A stretch of DNA of 64,000 nucleotides, from contig JBBBWG010031197.1 of assembly GCA_037176905.1 (NCBI GenBank), forward strand, positions 57,666-121,665, given 5' to 3'. A program made the translations under genes and the position numbers. The notes beneath the pieces are model-generated. The model ran no database searches. It had not been told where the DNA came from and worked only from the letters and a program-made list of their open reading frames with translations. The stretch is from Azolla pinnata. Its lineage: Eukaryota; Streptophyta; Polypodiopsida; Salviniales; Salviniaceae. Of the stretch, positions 37,901 to 48,933 are shown piece by piece (within the stretch, counting starts at the first letter, position 1; every line of letters starts with the position of its first letter).

Positions 37901-39271
37901 GCTTTGCACGACAGAACATCACTGATGCCGAAACTGATCTGATACCTGAGATTTACAAGTTCATTAATGTCAAGTTCGGAATTACAGCTGATTCCACATT
38001 AGGGATCATTCTTAGTGACAGTACCAAAGCAATTTTTTCAAAATTAGTAACTCAATGTACAAATGTTGGTGGGACTCTGTTTTTTGTTGCTGGATCTAAT
38101 GAAGCATATATTACTGCTGCCAGACTTTTGGGGGCAAATGTAGAGATAATTCATACGAAAGCAGAGGACTCTTTTAAGCTTACTGCAGAAGGTGCTAAGG
38201 AGTCATTTAGTTTGTCCGACAAGCCTTTCCTATATGTTACTGGACCTACCATCTATCCCACGGGGATGGTGTACTCAAAATCTGAAATTGAAGATTTGAT
38301 ATCTTGTTGCTCAGAATGTGCTGCTCATTTGTTCCTGGACACATCATTTTCTGGGTTAGAGTTTGAATTGCAAGACCCTGCAATTTGGCACCTTAGAAGT
38401 ATTGATTGCTCTAATGTAACAGTGTTTGGGAACTTCTCTTCACAATTGCTAACAGGGGGACTAGAGTTATGCTTTGCTTTAGTTCAGGATTCATTTGTGA
38501 AAGGATTAAAGGATAATCTCAATATGGACAAGCCCCATGGTACACTCAAATATGCGATGAAGAAGCTCTTAAAACTTTCCAATGAAGGTGGAATCTGCCA
38601 TGTAGATTTGTTGCAGCAAAGGAACTGGTTGCGTCACAGAGCGGAGTCATTCTGCGAGGTAAAGTGTGTACTTTGAATATGTTTTACATGGGGGTTAACT
38701 CTGAGATGCTGCCAAGTTTCTACATTTTACATCCTCAAACACCCTTAGGCTTGCCTTGTTTCCCTAAGCTCTGTTGTCAATCCCCCAGAAAGAGTGGAAA
38801 GGGGGATGAAGCGACCATATGATCGAGGAAAAACAAAGACTGCTAATGGTACAAGCACCGAGAAAAGAGTTGGGACAAGCTTATTTGGAGTCATAAAAGG
38901 GAGAACCTGTACAGTGTGAAGAGAGGTTTTGATGTGAAAATAAATCATAGTAACATGCTTTTTTTTTGTTGTCACAGATACTCCAAGAATTAGGCTGGGA
39001 GCCCTTAAAGCCTTCAGGTGGAGTTTCGTTAATAGCAAGTCCTAAAGCTTATAAAGGCAAACAAATAGCTTACAAAACTTCCTCGGGCCAAACTAGAAGT
39101 GTAGAGCTTGATAATGTAAACATCACACAAGTTATTTTTGACTGCACAAAGCTTCGCTTAATCAGCAGCAACATTCCTGGTTTTATTCAATTTGGATTCT
39201 CACTTGAAGAAGAACATTATTTGAGAGCTATTGGAGCATTGAGGAAGTTCCAAGGGATGGTAAAATGGTAA
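31959..39271 (+). CDS. MMT: Methionine S-methyltransferase
   Basis: Cytosolic enzyme making S-methylmethionine from methionine and S-adenosylmethionine, part of the plant SMM cycle that buffers SAM and transports sulfur. Twelve exons in phase: 31959-32196, 33373-33569, 33650-33856, 33968-34063, 34281-34469, 35177-35365, 35454-35690, 36395-36529, 36761-37087, 37469-37648, 37726-38658, 38978-39271. The product is 1073 aa, as in Arabidopsis (1071). The N-terminal methyltransferase domain shows the SAM-binding loop ELGCGNGWISIA (about residues 125-136), VYGLDINPRA, and CIPQILNPDPQAM. The C-terminal half is the aminotransferase-like domain of this family (for example TGPTIYPTGMVYS and LFLDTSFSGLEF). 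The fifth intron uses a GC donor (CAG|GCAAGA at 34470): that reading gives WQTRVNQASDTDI, which keeps the family's length. The same intron carries a 195-bp tandem duplication. Confidence 0.96.
34506..34895. repeat. 195-bp tandem duplication inside MMT intron 5
   Basis: Sequence from 34506 ('atgtttttattaatattgtc') to 34700 recurs from 34701 to about 34895 with no difference that I could see. It lies wholly in the intron between exons 34281-34469 and 35177-35365. Confidence 0.93.
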
Positions 39272-40624
39272 ACATCACAAAATAACAGCTCCAAAAATTC
39301 TCAGGATGGATGCATTGTGGGTAGTTGAATTTGGGGCACTGTAAGTTAGCTGCACTCTCATATCGTTAATTTCTGCTTTGACAATTTTAACTACAACACT
39401 GAAACGGAATTTTCTGATTCAGCCAAGCCTCTGGAGTTTGTTCTATTGTTATTTTTACATATTCGAGGTGATATATATGCTTTCTAGCAAATGAAACTGC
39501 TAAATTTCCATTTCACGATTGAAAATTCTCAACGTATATTCAAATGGATGGCTGGGTGGCTTCAAATGAGTTTGATTGAGTTGATCCAATTTATTTAGAG
39601 CAATTGCACTCTACTTTTCTTGGAATTTGCTCCTCAGGTTTTTGCTTGCATAAGAAATTGAAAAGGAACTTGTGATTGTTGACTAATAAATAGGAGGTAG
39701 GGTAGGAAATCAAACATGATGTGAAGCATGATAATTAGGTTTAACCACTTCAGGATTGTGCTGGATCTTTGGCAGCAATGCTATATTTTTTCTGTAATGA
39801 TCTCATGCAACTACACTATCCTTTTTTTGTGATTTTTATTAGTCAATCCCAAATGTCGACTCCCAATCTATCCCATCTTTATATAAAAACCTTATAGCTT
39901 GTACCAACAAGGAACTGTGCGACATATATTTCAATGTTTCTAGATGGACTGATTGATTGTAGAAGGGACTAGTCATAGAAGAAAGCAAAATGCAAGAAAG
40001 ACACGAGAGTTTAAACCCAATAGGTAATTAAAGAGAGTATGTAATGCATCAAATATGTCTCAGCTTGTATTAGCTATAATCGCCTCGCATTAAGGGGATG
40101 TTGTGCACATTTATCATTAGGGCAAGATTTGGCTTTGCTTCCCAAAGATCTGATGTGCCAAATATGTATAGAGGATGGTTTGGCTTGCTCAATATAAAGT
40201 CGAGTTGTGCCTCAATGTAGTAAGATGATGGATGAACAAACAAATGTTTTAATGAGCATGTTCGGAAGCCATTAAGCAGAGAGGAATGTAGAGCTAGTGT
40301 GGCAATGAGAGGATCTGGAAACTGGGTTCACTCAGAAGCGATACAAGTTTGTTTTATATGCATGTAAGAGCCCAATGCCACAAATCGATGCAACCCAAGA
40401 ACCTCGTCGATGCGGCAAGTGATCAAGAGACGGATGCGATGGATAGATACAGCCCAAGAACCTCCTCGATGCGATAGATGCCACGAATCAATGCAATCCA
40501 GGAACATGCCATGAATCGATGCAACCCAAGGAACCTTGTCAATGTGGTAGTGATCGAGAGCCCAAATGCCATGGATCAATGGTAGCTCAAGAGCCTCCAT
40601 CGATGTAGCAGTGATCAGATGGTT

Positions 40625-40694
40625 AGATGGACAATAGATTGGCCTGACGAGCATGGTTCGATTGCGCGATCGATTCACCATCATTGTCACAACC

Positions 40695-40727
<33 letters not shown>

Positions 40728-40939
40728 GCCATTACCATTTGAACAACAGATTGGCCCAACGAACATGGTTTGAATGGGCTATTGATTCATCATCATCTCA
40801 TCATCTCATCATCATCATCGCTGTTACCATCTGAACAACAGATTGGCCCAACGAACATGGTTTGAATGCGCGATTGATTCATCATCATCATCATCATCAT
40901 CATTATCATCATCATAATCATCATCATAATCATCATCAT

Positions 40940-41005
<66 letters not shown>

Positions 41006-41080
41006 TGCCATTACCATCTGAACAACAGTTGGGCCCAAGGAACATGGTTTGAATGCGCGATTGATTCATCCTCATCGTCG
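40625..41080. repeat. Compound minisatellite: a ~45-bp block alternating with CAT runs
   Basis: A block reading 'gaacaacagattggcccaac' followed by 'gaacatggtttgaatgcgcg' and 'attgattcatc' occurs at about 40738, 40831 and 41018, with a diverged copy at about 40625. The copies are separated by CAT/CAC trinucleotide runs, the longest about 880-1005 past 40000. Each copy has its own substitutions. Confidence 0.9.
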
Positions 41081-41312
41081 TCACTGTCGCTGTCATTCTC
41101 CATCTATCTTCTTGATTCCTTCACCTTCTTCATCTTCATCTTCTTTCCTTCTCCTTCTTCCTTGATCATCACCATCACCTTCTTCTTTCCTTCTTCATCT
41201 TCTTCATCACCACCATCACCATCATCTTTCTTCTTTCCTTTCTCCTTCTTCCTTCACCATCATCACCACCATCATTATGACCATCATCATCATCACCATC
41301 ATCATCATCATT

Positions 41313-41345
<33 letters not shown>

Positions 41346-41680
41346 TTCATCTTCTTCTTCTTCTTCTCCCTTCACCACCATCATCATCCTCATCATCTCC
41401 CTTCACCATCATCATCATCACCATCATCATCATCTTCTTCTTCTCCTTCTTCTTCTTCTTCTTCTTCTTCGTCTTCTTTCCTGCTTCATCATCTTTGTCT
41501 TCTTCAGGTTGTGGGTTTGGAGAAGGGTTTGTAGCCATAGCTATGGTGGCTTCTGCATGAAGAGATAAGGCCACGTGGCATGTGAGAAGACAGAGACAGT
41601 TCCATCTTCTTCCTTCCTTCCTTCCATCGCTCTTTTCTTCTTCTTCTTTCTTCTTCTTCTTCTTCTTGCGTCTCTGCAGG

Positions 41681-41693
41681 TTTTAGGGTTTTT
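41681..41693 (+). promoter_or_regulatory. Telo-box-like element in TOC159-type 5' region
   Basis: 'ttttagggttttt' contains the AAACCCTA telo-box core (minus strand), a known element of plant promoters near transcription starts, often in genes for growing tissue. It lies about 410 bp upstream of the ATG. Functional role is inference. Confidence 0.4.
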
Positions 41694-42099
41694 GTTCTTT
41701 CTCTCGGAGGCCAGGAGGGCTAGGGCTCCTCCCTCCATCTCTCATTTCTTTTCGTCTCTCTGCTGCCAAGGCTCGCTGGGTTCTGCTGCTGCTGCTGCTG
41801 CTTCTGCTTCTGCATCTTGCTTCCGCTTCTGCTGCTGCTTCTTGCTTCTTATTCTGGTTCGTCTTCTTCCTTGCTTCCTTTCTTCCTCCCTCCTCGATTC
41901 CTGTATCTCTGCGTTGTTTTCCTGTGTCCTCTTTCTGCTCGGGTAAGCTTCCCCTCTTTTGAATTTTCCTTCCTATCCGTGTCGTTTGTCTGTCTACAAG
42001 TTTCATGCTTCTTCTCTCTCTCTCTCTATCTATCTATAGGTATCTGCAGCTCTGCCCTCTTCCCCTTCCCCCCCTTCCTTCGGCTCCCCGCTTCAATCC

Positions 42100-45000
42100 A
42101 TGGATGACTCGCACTCTGCGCCTGTGCCCGCTTCTGCATCCTCTCCTGCTCCAGCTGAAGATTCTGATTTTCCGGCGCCCGTAAAGCCCTCGTACTCTGC
42201 AATTGTCCAGGGTAATGGCGGAGGAGCTCATCAACATCCTCCTCCGCCTCCCCCACCTCATCTGCACCCTTTTCCTCCTCCTCCGCATCATTTTCACCCT
42301 TATCCTTATCCTCACCCTCCCCCGCCTCCTCCCCCATCGTCTATGTTTCGTGTGCTCCCCCACACGGAATTCCAATCAGAGGCCTTCGACACTGGAGAAG
42401 CTTTGGATTTCGTGGATGCTCCCCAGGAATCTGCTCCACCTTCTGTTAGCAGCAACGGCCATGGCAGTCTCTTTGGCGACAACAAGGAAGGAAGAGAAGA
42501 AGAAAAAGAAGATGGTGTTGACTGTGAAGAAGATGGAGGTAGTAGCGTTGAAAGCTTTGATAGCGCCCAGGAAAAGATTCCTTTTGCTCCAGTGAGTAAC
42601 AGTGATTACGTAGACGATCCTAGCAATGTCGTTGCCGTCTCTACGGATGGAAAATTTCCTTCTGAAGTGGCAGAGAACAGTGGAAACCAACCGTTTGAAA
42701 GCCATGGAAGTGGCCTTCTGGATCAAAATGTGAACGATGGCTTCCCACAGACTGATGATGCTGCAAAACCAGAACCAGAAGTGCAACAAGAATTAGGGAT
42801 TCATGTGGAAGCTGCTAAGGAGCCAGAAATACAGGATCAATCGCAGACTTTGGACCGTGAAGTAGTAGTAGTAGAAGAAGAAGAAGAAGAAGAAGAAGTG
42901 GTAGAGAATGGTGGTGATGGACCAGAGGAGATAAAGGTGAATTCAGATTCTTTGCAGGTTGCTAACGATGATGGAGAGGCTGTAGTAGCGAGCGATGGTG
43001 AGCTGACGGTGAATGCAGATTCTTCACAGGCTGTTAAGGGTGATGAAGAAACAAGTCTAGAGAATGATGGTGAAAGAGCAGGGAATCCGAAGCTGAGTGA
43101 TTATTTAAGTCCCGAGGATATGGAAAAGGAAGCGGTAGAGAATGATAGTGGAGTTCTGGAGGAACCAGGAAGGAATTATTCTTCAGAGGCCACCCCAGAT
43201 GGAAAAGAGGTGGTAGAGGGTCATGATGGTAGAGCTTCTGCGGAGCAAGCGCTAGATTCTGAAGAAGTGTTAGAAAGACATGATGGTGAAGTCTCAACGG
43301 AACCGAGTGCTAGCGATTCTTTCCCAGCTTTGGATGATGTTCAAGCTCCAGAGGAACAGAAGAGTTGCATTCTGGGTCCCAAAGAAGTTTCGGAAGATCA
43401 TCCTAATTTCACGAAGGGTAATGACACATTGGCTGTGGATACGGAAGAGGTGGCAAATACTTCTGATGAAGTCTCTCAGTATCCAAAATTTGATTCTTTA
43501 GTATCCTCAGATGCTGAGCAAACACTAGAGAGTAACCTTGTTATGCTCCCCCATGACCCATCTGTGAATGAATCTTCACAGAGTTTGGAGGCTTCAGAGG
43601 TGAACACTTGGCGCACCTCAAATGTCGAGGAAATTAAAGATGATGAGGATATAGAAGTTTCCAAACCAGTGTCAAACCTGAACGATTCTAGCTCAATAAC
43701 TTCCGATGCTAAGGAAGCAACGGGCCAACTTGAAGATGGGAACTCCAGCAAAGAGACGGAGGTTTCATCTGGTAAGCTTCTTGATGCAAGTCGAGAGCAA
43801 GGTATCATGGAATTTGATGCACATAGAGATTTTGAGACCACTAAAGCATTTTTTGATGCAGACCTTCATTCTACGGATGAAAAACCCCATGAAGTTCATG
43901 GAAATGTGGATGCTACAACACCACAAGCTATTGATGGAGAAACAAGTGAGCTAGCAAGAGATACATCTGTTTCTTTAACTGAGGATTGCAAAGAAGGAGA
44001 TGAGGGCCAAGAACTTGAACCTTCGGTTGATAATGAAGTTCTTGTTATGAAAGAAGAAGCTCTACTGGAATCCGATCACAGCAGGGTGGAGGAAGTATCT
44101 GCTGGAAATTCGGAACAGTGCAAAACAAATAAGGAAGCTAATGGAACTACTGATGACAGAGAAGAAAAGTCAAAAGAAAAACCAATGGACGAAATTGTAA
44201 TTCAACAGGAAGAAACAGAACAAAAAGTATACACTACAAGCGAAGAGCCATTAGAATCCCTGATTAATCAAGATATGCCTACAACAAGTGTTGATGAAGA
44301 ACCTAGAGCAAATGTCCCCGAAAAATCCGAAGTGGGTGAGACTAGTGAGATAGAGGAAAGTCCAGGAGAAGTGATAGTTCAGAAAGAAAAAACTGTGAAA
44401 ACTGTTGATGATAATGATGAAACTAAATATTCGGAGAGCATAGAAGAAGCGGAAGTGAAGACAGAAGTGTTAGCAAATTCATCCCCAGCAAAAGATGCAA
44501 ATGAGAAGGCGGAAGAGATAATAAAACCAAAGGATGAGTCAGGTAAGGTTGAGAGGAAAGGTAAGATTAAATAACCTTTTTTTATATGAGAATTTTGTCT
44601 CTGACATCTCTATATTTTGATTGCAGAACGAAACCCTAAACCTTCAACTGTTCAGAGCTTCACTGGTACACAAGCAACTAGTGCACCTGCTGGTCTAGGG
44701 AGCTCGATACCAGCCTTAGAGGCTACTTCACGTGCCATTCAACGTGGTATTGGTAGACCCTCACGTCAGACTCTAGTACCCACTGAAGAAAGCCAATCGA
44801 ATGATGAAGTTTCTGAAGGTGGCGATGAAGCAGGGGAGAAATTACACATGATCCGAGTCAAGTTTTTGCGTCTAGCGCATAGGCTTGGGCAATCTGCTCA
44901 TAATGTGGTTGTTGCTCAAGTCTTGTACAGGCTGGGATTAGCAGAGCAACTTCGTGGAGGTCAGAGTACTGGTAGAACAGGGTCTTTTAGCTTCGAGAGG

Positions 45001-46947
45001 GCAAGCTTATTAGCAGAGGAACAAGAATCAGCAGGTGCGGAGGATTTAGACTTTGGATGCACTATCATGGTCCTTGGGAAGAGTGGTGTAGGAAAGAGTG
45101 CTACAATTAATTCCTTGTTTGATGAGATCAAGTCTCCAACAAATGCCTACCTTCCAGCAACAAATAAAGTTAAGGAGATCGTTGGTACAATCCATGGCAT
45201 CAAGCTAAGAGTTATAGATACACCTGGTCTTTTGACTTCTTTTGGAGATCAACCCAGGAATCTAAAGATCATGTCATCGGTAAAGCGATACATCAAGAAG
45301 TCACCGCCTGATATTGTTCTGTACTTTGATAGACTGGATATCCCAAGTAGGGATTATGGCGATTTACCCTTACTACGGACAATCACTGATACTTTCGGTG
45401 CTGCAGTGTGGTTCAATGCTATCGTTGTGCTTACTCATGCATCATCAGCTCCACCGGATGGTGCTAATGGTGTCCCTGTGAGTTATGAGATGTTTGTTGC
45501 ACAACGATCTCATATAGTTCAGCAAACTATTCGCCAAGCAGCCGGGGATATGAGACTTATGAACCCTGTTTCGTTAGTAGAGAATCATGACTCATGCCGA
45601 AGGAATAGATCTGGACAGCGTGTTTTGCCCAATGGCCAAGTATGGAAGCCACAACTCCTCCTCCTATGCTTTGCTTCAAAAATCTTGGCTGAAGCAAATT
45701 CACTTCTTAAGCTGCAAGATAATACTCCAACTAAGCCTTTTGGAGTTCGATCTAGGGTTCCGCCATTGCCATTTTTACTCTCATCATTGCTACAAGCACG
45801 GGCGCCATTGAGGCACCCTGATGATCAGATGGGTGGGGCTGATGATGATGATGAATCTTCTGAGGATGAAGATTCAGATTCAGATGGAGAGGAGGATTAT
45901 GATGATCTCCCTCCATTTCGACGCTTGACAAAGAGTGAACTGAACTTGCTCGACAAGGAGCAGAAAAATATCTACTTTGAAGAATTGGAGTACCGAGAGA
46001 GACTCTTCATCAAGAAACAATTGAAGGAGGAGAAAATACGAAAGAAGGAAATGAAGAGGAGGATGGCTGCATTACCAAAGGATGTATCAGAGTACGTGGA
46101 TGAGAACATGGAAGAAGAGAACTCCTCGGCAGTAGCAGTACCTATGCCAGATATGGTGTTACCTCCTTCATTTGATTCAGACAATCCTACATATAGGTAT
46201 AGGTATCTTGACACACCGAACCAATTTCTGGTTCGTCCTGTCCTAGAAACACATGGTTGGGATCATGATAGTGGCTATGATGGCATTAATGTAGAGAAAA
46301 TGTTTGTGGTGGCGAAGAAGATACCAGCCTCAGTATCAGGTCAAATCACTAAGGACAAGAAGGAGGCTAATCTACAGATGGAATGTGCAGCATCATTCAA
46401 GAATGGGGAAAACAAGGTTAGTCAAGCAGGGTTAGACATACAAACAATCGGGAAGGATCTTGCATACACTTTCCGAGGCGAAACGAGGTTCAATAACTTC
46501 AAGAGAAACAAGACCACTTGTGGTCTCTCTGTCACTGTGTTGGGCGACACTGTAGCTGGGGGTATGAAAGTAGAGAATCACAAAGTGTTTGGGAAGAGAG
46601 CAAAAGTTGTAGTGAATGGAGGCGCGCTTACGAGTCGTTCAGATGTTGCTTATGGTGGAAGTTTAGAGGCCACTATAAGAGATAAAGACTACCCTATCGG
46701 CCAATTTATGTCCACCCTTGGACTTTCTGTCATGAATTGGCATGGAGACCTTGCGATCGGTGGGAATTTGCAAGTACAAGCGAAAGCAGGTAAGACTATG
46801 CTTATAACCCGGGGAAACTTGAATAATAGAGGGGCTGGCCAGATTAGCATTAGGGCTAGTAGCGCGGAACAAGTTCAGATGGCATTAATAGGGTTGATTC
46901 CTTTGCTTCGAACTCTGATCAATAGCAGACAGTCGAGCTCTAACTAA
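42100..46947 (+). CDS. TOC159-family chloroplast preprotein import receptor
   Basis: GTPase receptor of the outer plastid envelope that recognises transit peptides with TOC34 and passes them to TOC75. Two exons: 42100-44560 and 44627-46947; the join forms a GAA codon (product 1593 aa). The family's three domains are clear. The acidic, disordered A domain spans about 1-850, Glu/Asp/Ser-rich after a Pro/His-rich start. The G domain has the P-loop GKSGVGKSATIN (from residue 971), DTPGL (from 1018) and TH in place of a canonical NKxD. The M domain, to the C-terminus, has DxxxRYRYLDTPNQFLVRPV and ends in Ser/Asn. An acidic DDDDESSEDEDSDSDGEEDYDD linker separates G and M domains. A second in-phase donor at 44543 would drop six residues. 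Length and acidity fit either TOC159 or TOC132/120; I cannot assign the paralogue. Confidence 0.95.
44543..44566 (+). promoter_or_regulatory. Two competing in-phase splice donors, TOC159-type exon 1
   Basis: TCAG|GTAAGG at 44543 and AAAG|GTAAGA at 44561 are both strong donors and both leave one base in the codon. Either joins in frame to 44627, with six residues (KVERKG-type, basic) present or absent between the A and G domains. Confidence 0.7.
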
Positions 46948-48933
46948 TCTTTGTCGTGCCTAACATAGATTTTTGGAACTTGGCTCATTTAGATCTTATG
47001 AGATTTTGAGGGGGTTAAGGGAAATGAGAGGCGGATGACTACATGTAAGTGGGGGTTCTGCACAGGCAAAACTCTTTCTTTTTCTTCTTTCACTTGTTTT
47101 TATTTTTATTTTTGAGGATTTTGCAAAATAAAAAATGGAAAATTTTTGATATTTTTTTCTTGGTAGATAATGTCAAAAGTTCTAAGCTTAGCAGATTATT
47201 GAACCGTCTCAGCACTCCTCTCTATTTGTGTGCATTGAGCATTGTCTCTTGATATGTAATATGTTTTGATATTTTTTTCTTGGTAGATAATGTCAAAAGT
47301 TCTAAGCTTAGCAGATTATTGAACCGTCTCAGCACTCCTCTCTATTTGTGTGCATTGAGCATTGTCTCTTGATATGTGATATATTTTGATATTTTTTTCT
47401 TGGTAGATAATATTAAAAGTTCGAAGCTTAGCAGATTATTGAACCGTCTCAGCACTCTTCTATTTGTGTGAATTGAGCTTTGCCTCTTGATATGTAATAT
47501 TTTTTGATATTTTTTCTTGGTAGATAATGTCAAAAGTTCTAAGCTTAGCAGATTATTGAACCGTCTCGGCACTCTTCTATTTGTGTCATCGAGCATTGTC
47601 TCTTGATATGTAATATTTTGGGGAGTGTTTGGATCATATTATGCGAGGCATATTTTGTTTGCCGGACTTGGAACTTGGAGCTTCTAATTTTTGTAAAAAA
47701 AAAAAGAGCTTTCTACATCATGTCCGTGGCCAAACATGCATATATATTTCTATGCAGCTTGTGAGGGAAATTGGATATGAATTTCATTTCTGGGCATCGA
47801 ATGCAAACCAACTTTTAATTCCAACTTTTAATTGTAGTTTGTTTATCAGTAACACTCAATGGGCAGCTCAAAAGCACTATTCGTGTTGAGAGGTCATGTC
47901 AAATAGCATCATTCCTTTGTTAGGTCGGTTGGTATGGAACTGATCAACCTCATTTCTTCAGCTGTGGTAAGAGAAACAGTAGGTACAGGCATCGGTTCAA
48001 TGTGAGGGCCTGAATCGTGGCCTCTGTAACAAGTTTCACAGGTCTTAGTTGACGTTTCAGCGTCGCTTCATGGTTCAATGGAAAAACTCTGTGGAGCCAT
48101 TGTTTTTAAGTGGCTTGGTTTAGGTCCGACAGTTGGAAGAGAGCCCAGCAAAAAAGAGCTAACAAGCCACTGCAATTCTTTCAGAACACATCATGTAGAT
48201 CTGACAATGGAATGAAGCAATTGAAAACACGATTTGAGAGATTGGGGAATCTACAAAAGGAGAGGTCGGAATAGACAGGTGGAGCTCTTGGGTGTCATTG
48301 AGCTCTAGGGAATCTGGTCCCTTTTGTCTGGTGATGGGTTGCCTTGTACTTGAGATCCTATACTGTGTTATAATGTTGTTTAGGGAAGGAAAAGTGTGTT
48401 GGCATCTAGCAGTTGGACAGGTTTCCAGCTCAGGTTCCGAGTACAAAATAAACCAACTCTTGAGAACTCTGCCTCTCAGCTCCGAATAATTTACCATGGC
48501 TTGTAAAAATATAATGGTAATGGGCTAACGACATCCAAAATAACCAAGCATAAATCTGTCTGATAAAAAATTTGGCCTACATTTGAAGATAATACAGGGA
48601 CATAAAGAAATATGTGAAGATGCAGAAAATGGAGACTGTTACAGAGAAGTCGGTACAATTGGTTCATCGCATTTACCAGATAATTCAAGAGTCTTTAAGT
48701 TCATCTTCTGTGGGGTTGGATCCATTTCCCTTGTACAATTTAGTCGTGTAATCGTTTCATTACTCTGTCTGAAGAACCGTCGTCATGGATCAAGCGTAGA
48801 TGTATTTCTGATTGACAACAAAGGAGACCTCAAAAGTTCTTTCAACGCAAACGTAAAACCAAATGTAATACTTATTGAAAACATGATGATGAAGAATGAT
48901 TTACACAAACTTGAAACGGGCATGAAACAGCCA
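46948..48933. other. Convergent spacer between the two import-receptor genes
   Basis: Contains the 3' UTRs of the TOC159-type (+) and TOC64-type (-) genes, a four-copy 120-bp tandem repeat (separate entry), and about 1.3 kb (47640-48933) in which I recognised no gene. Confidence 0.6.
47145..47618. repeat. Four-copy tandem repeat, 117-120 bp unit
   Basis: A unit containing 'tggtagataatgtcaaaagt' then 'tctaagcttagcagattatt' starts at 47161, 47281, 47401 and 47518. The first two copies are almost identical; copies 3 and 4 have small deletions and substitutions. It starts about 200 bp beyond the TOC159-type stop codon, probably at the transcript's 3' end. Confidence 0.95.

Larger units (their letters stand above)
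39272..42099. other. Spacer and leader 5' of the TOC159-type gene
   Basis: After the MMT stop there is about 1 kb of AT-rich sequence with nothing recognised. From 40330 to 40620 there are imperfect repeats of 'aacccaagaacctcgtcgat'-like words. A compound CAT minisatellite follows (40625-41080). From 41100 to 42050 is a TTC/TCTTC/CAT-rich pyrimidine stretch, probably promoter and 5' UTR, with a telo-box-like 'ttttagggttttt' at 41681-41693 and a TCTA run at about 42020-42040. Confidence 0.6.

Noticed and set aside
40862-41560. His-rich 232-codon open frame (+) and Asp/Met-rich frames on the minus strand
   Set aside because: Pure products of CAT and TTC microsatellites; stops are rare in such sequence by composition.
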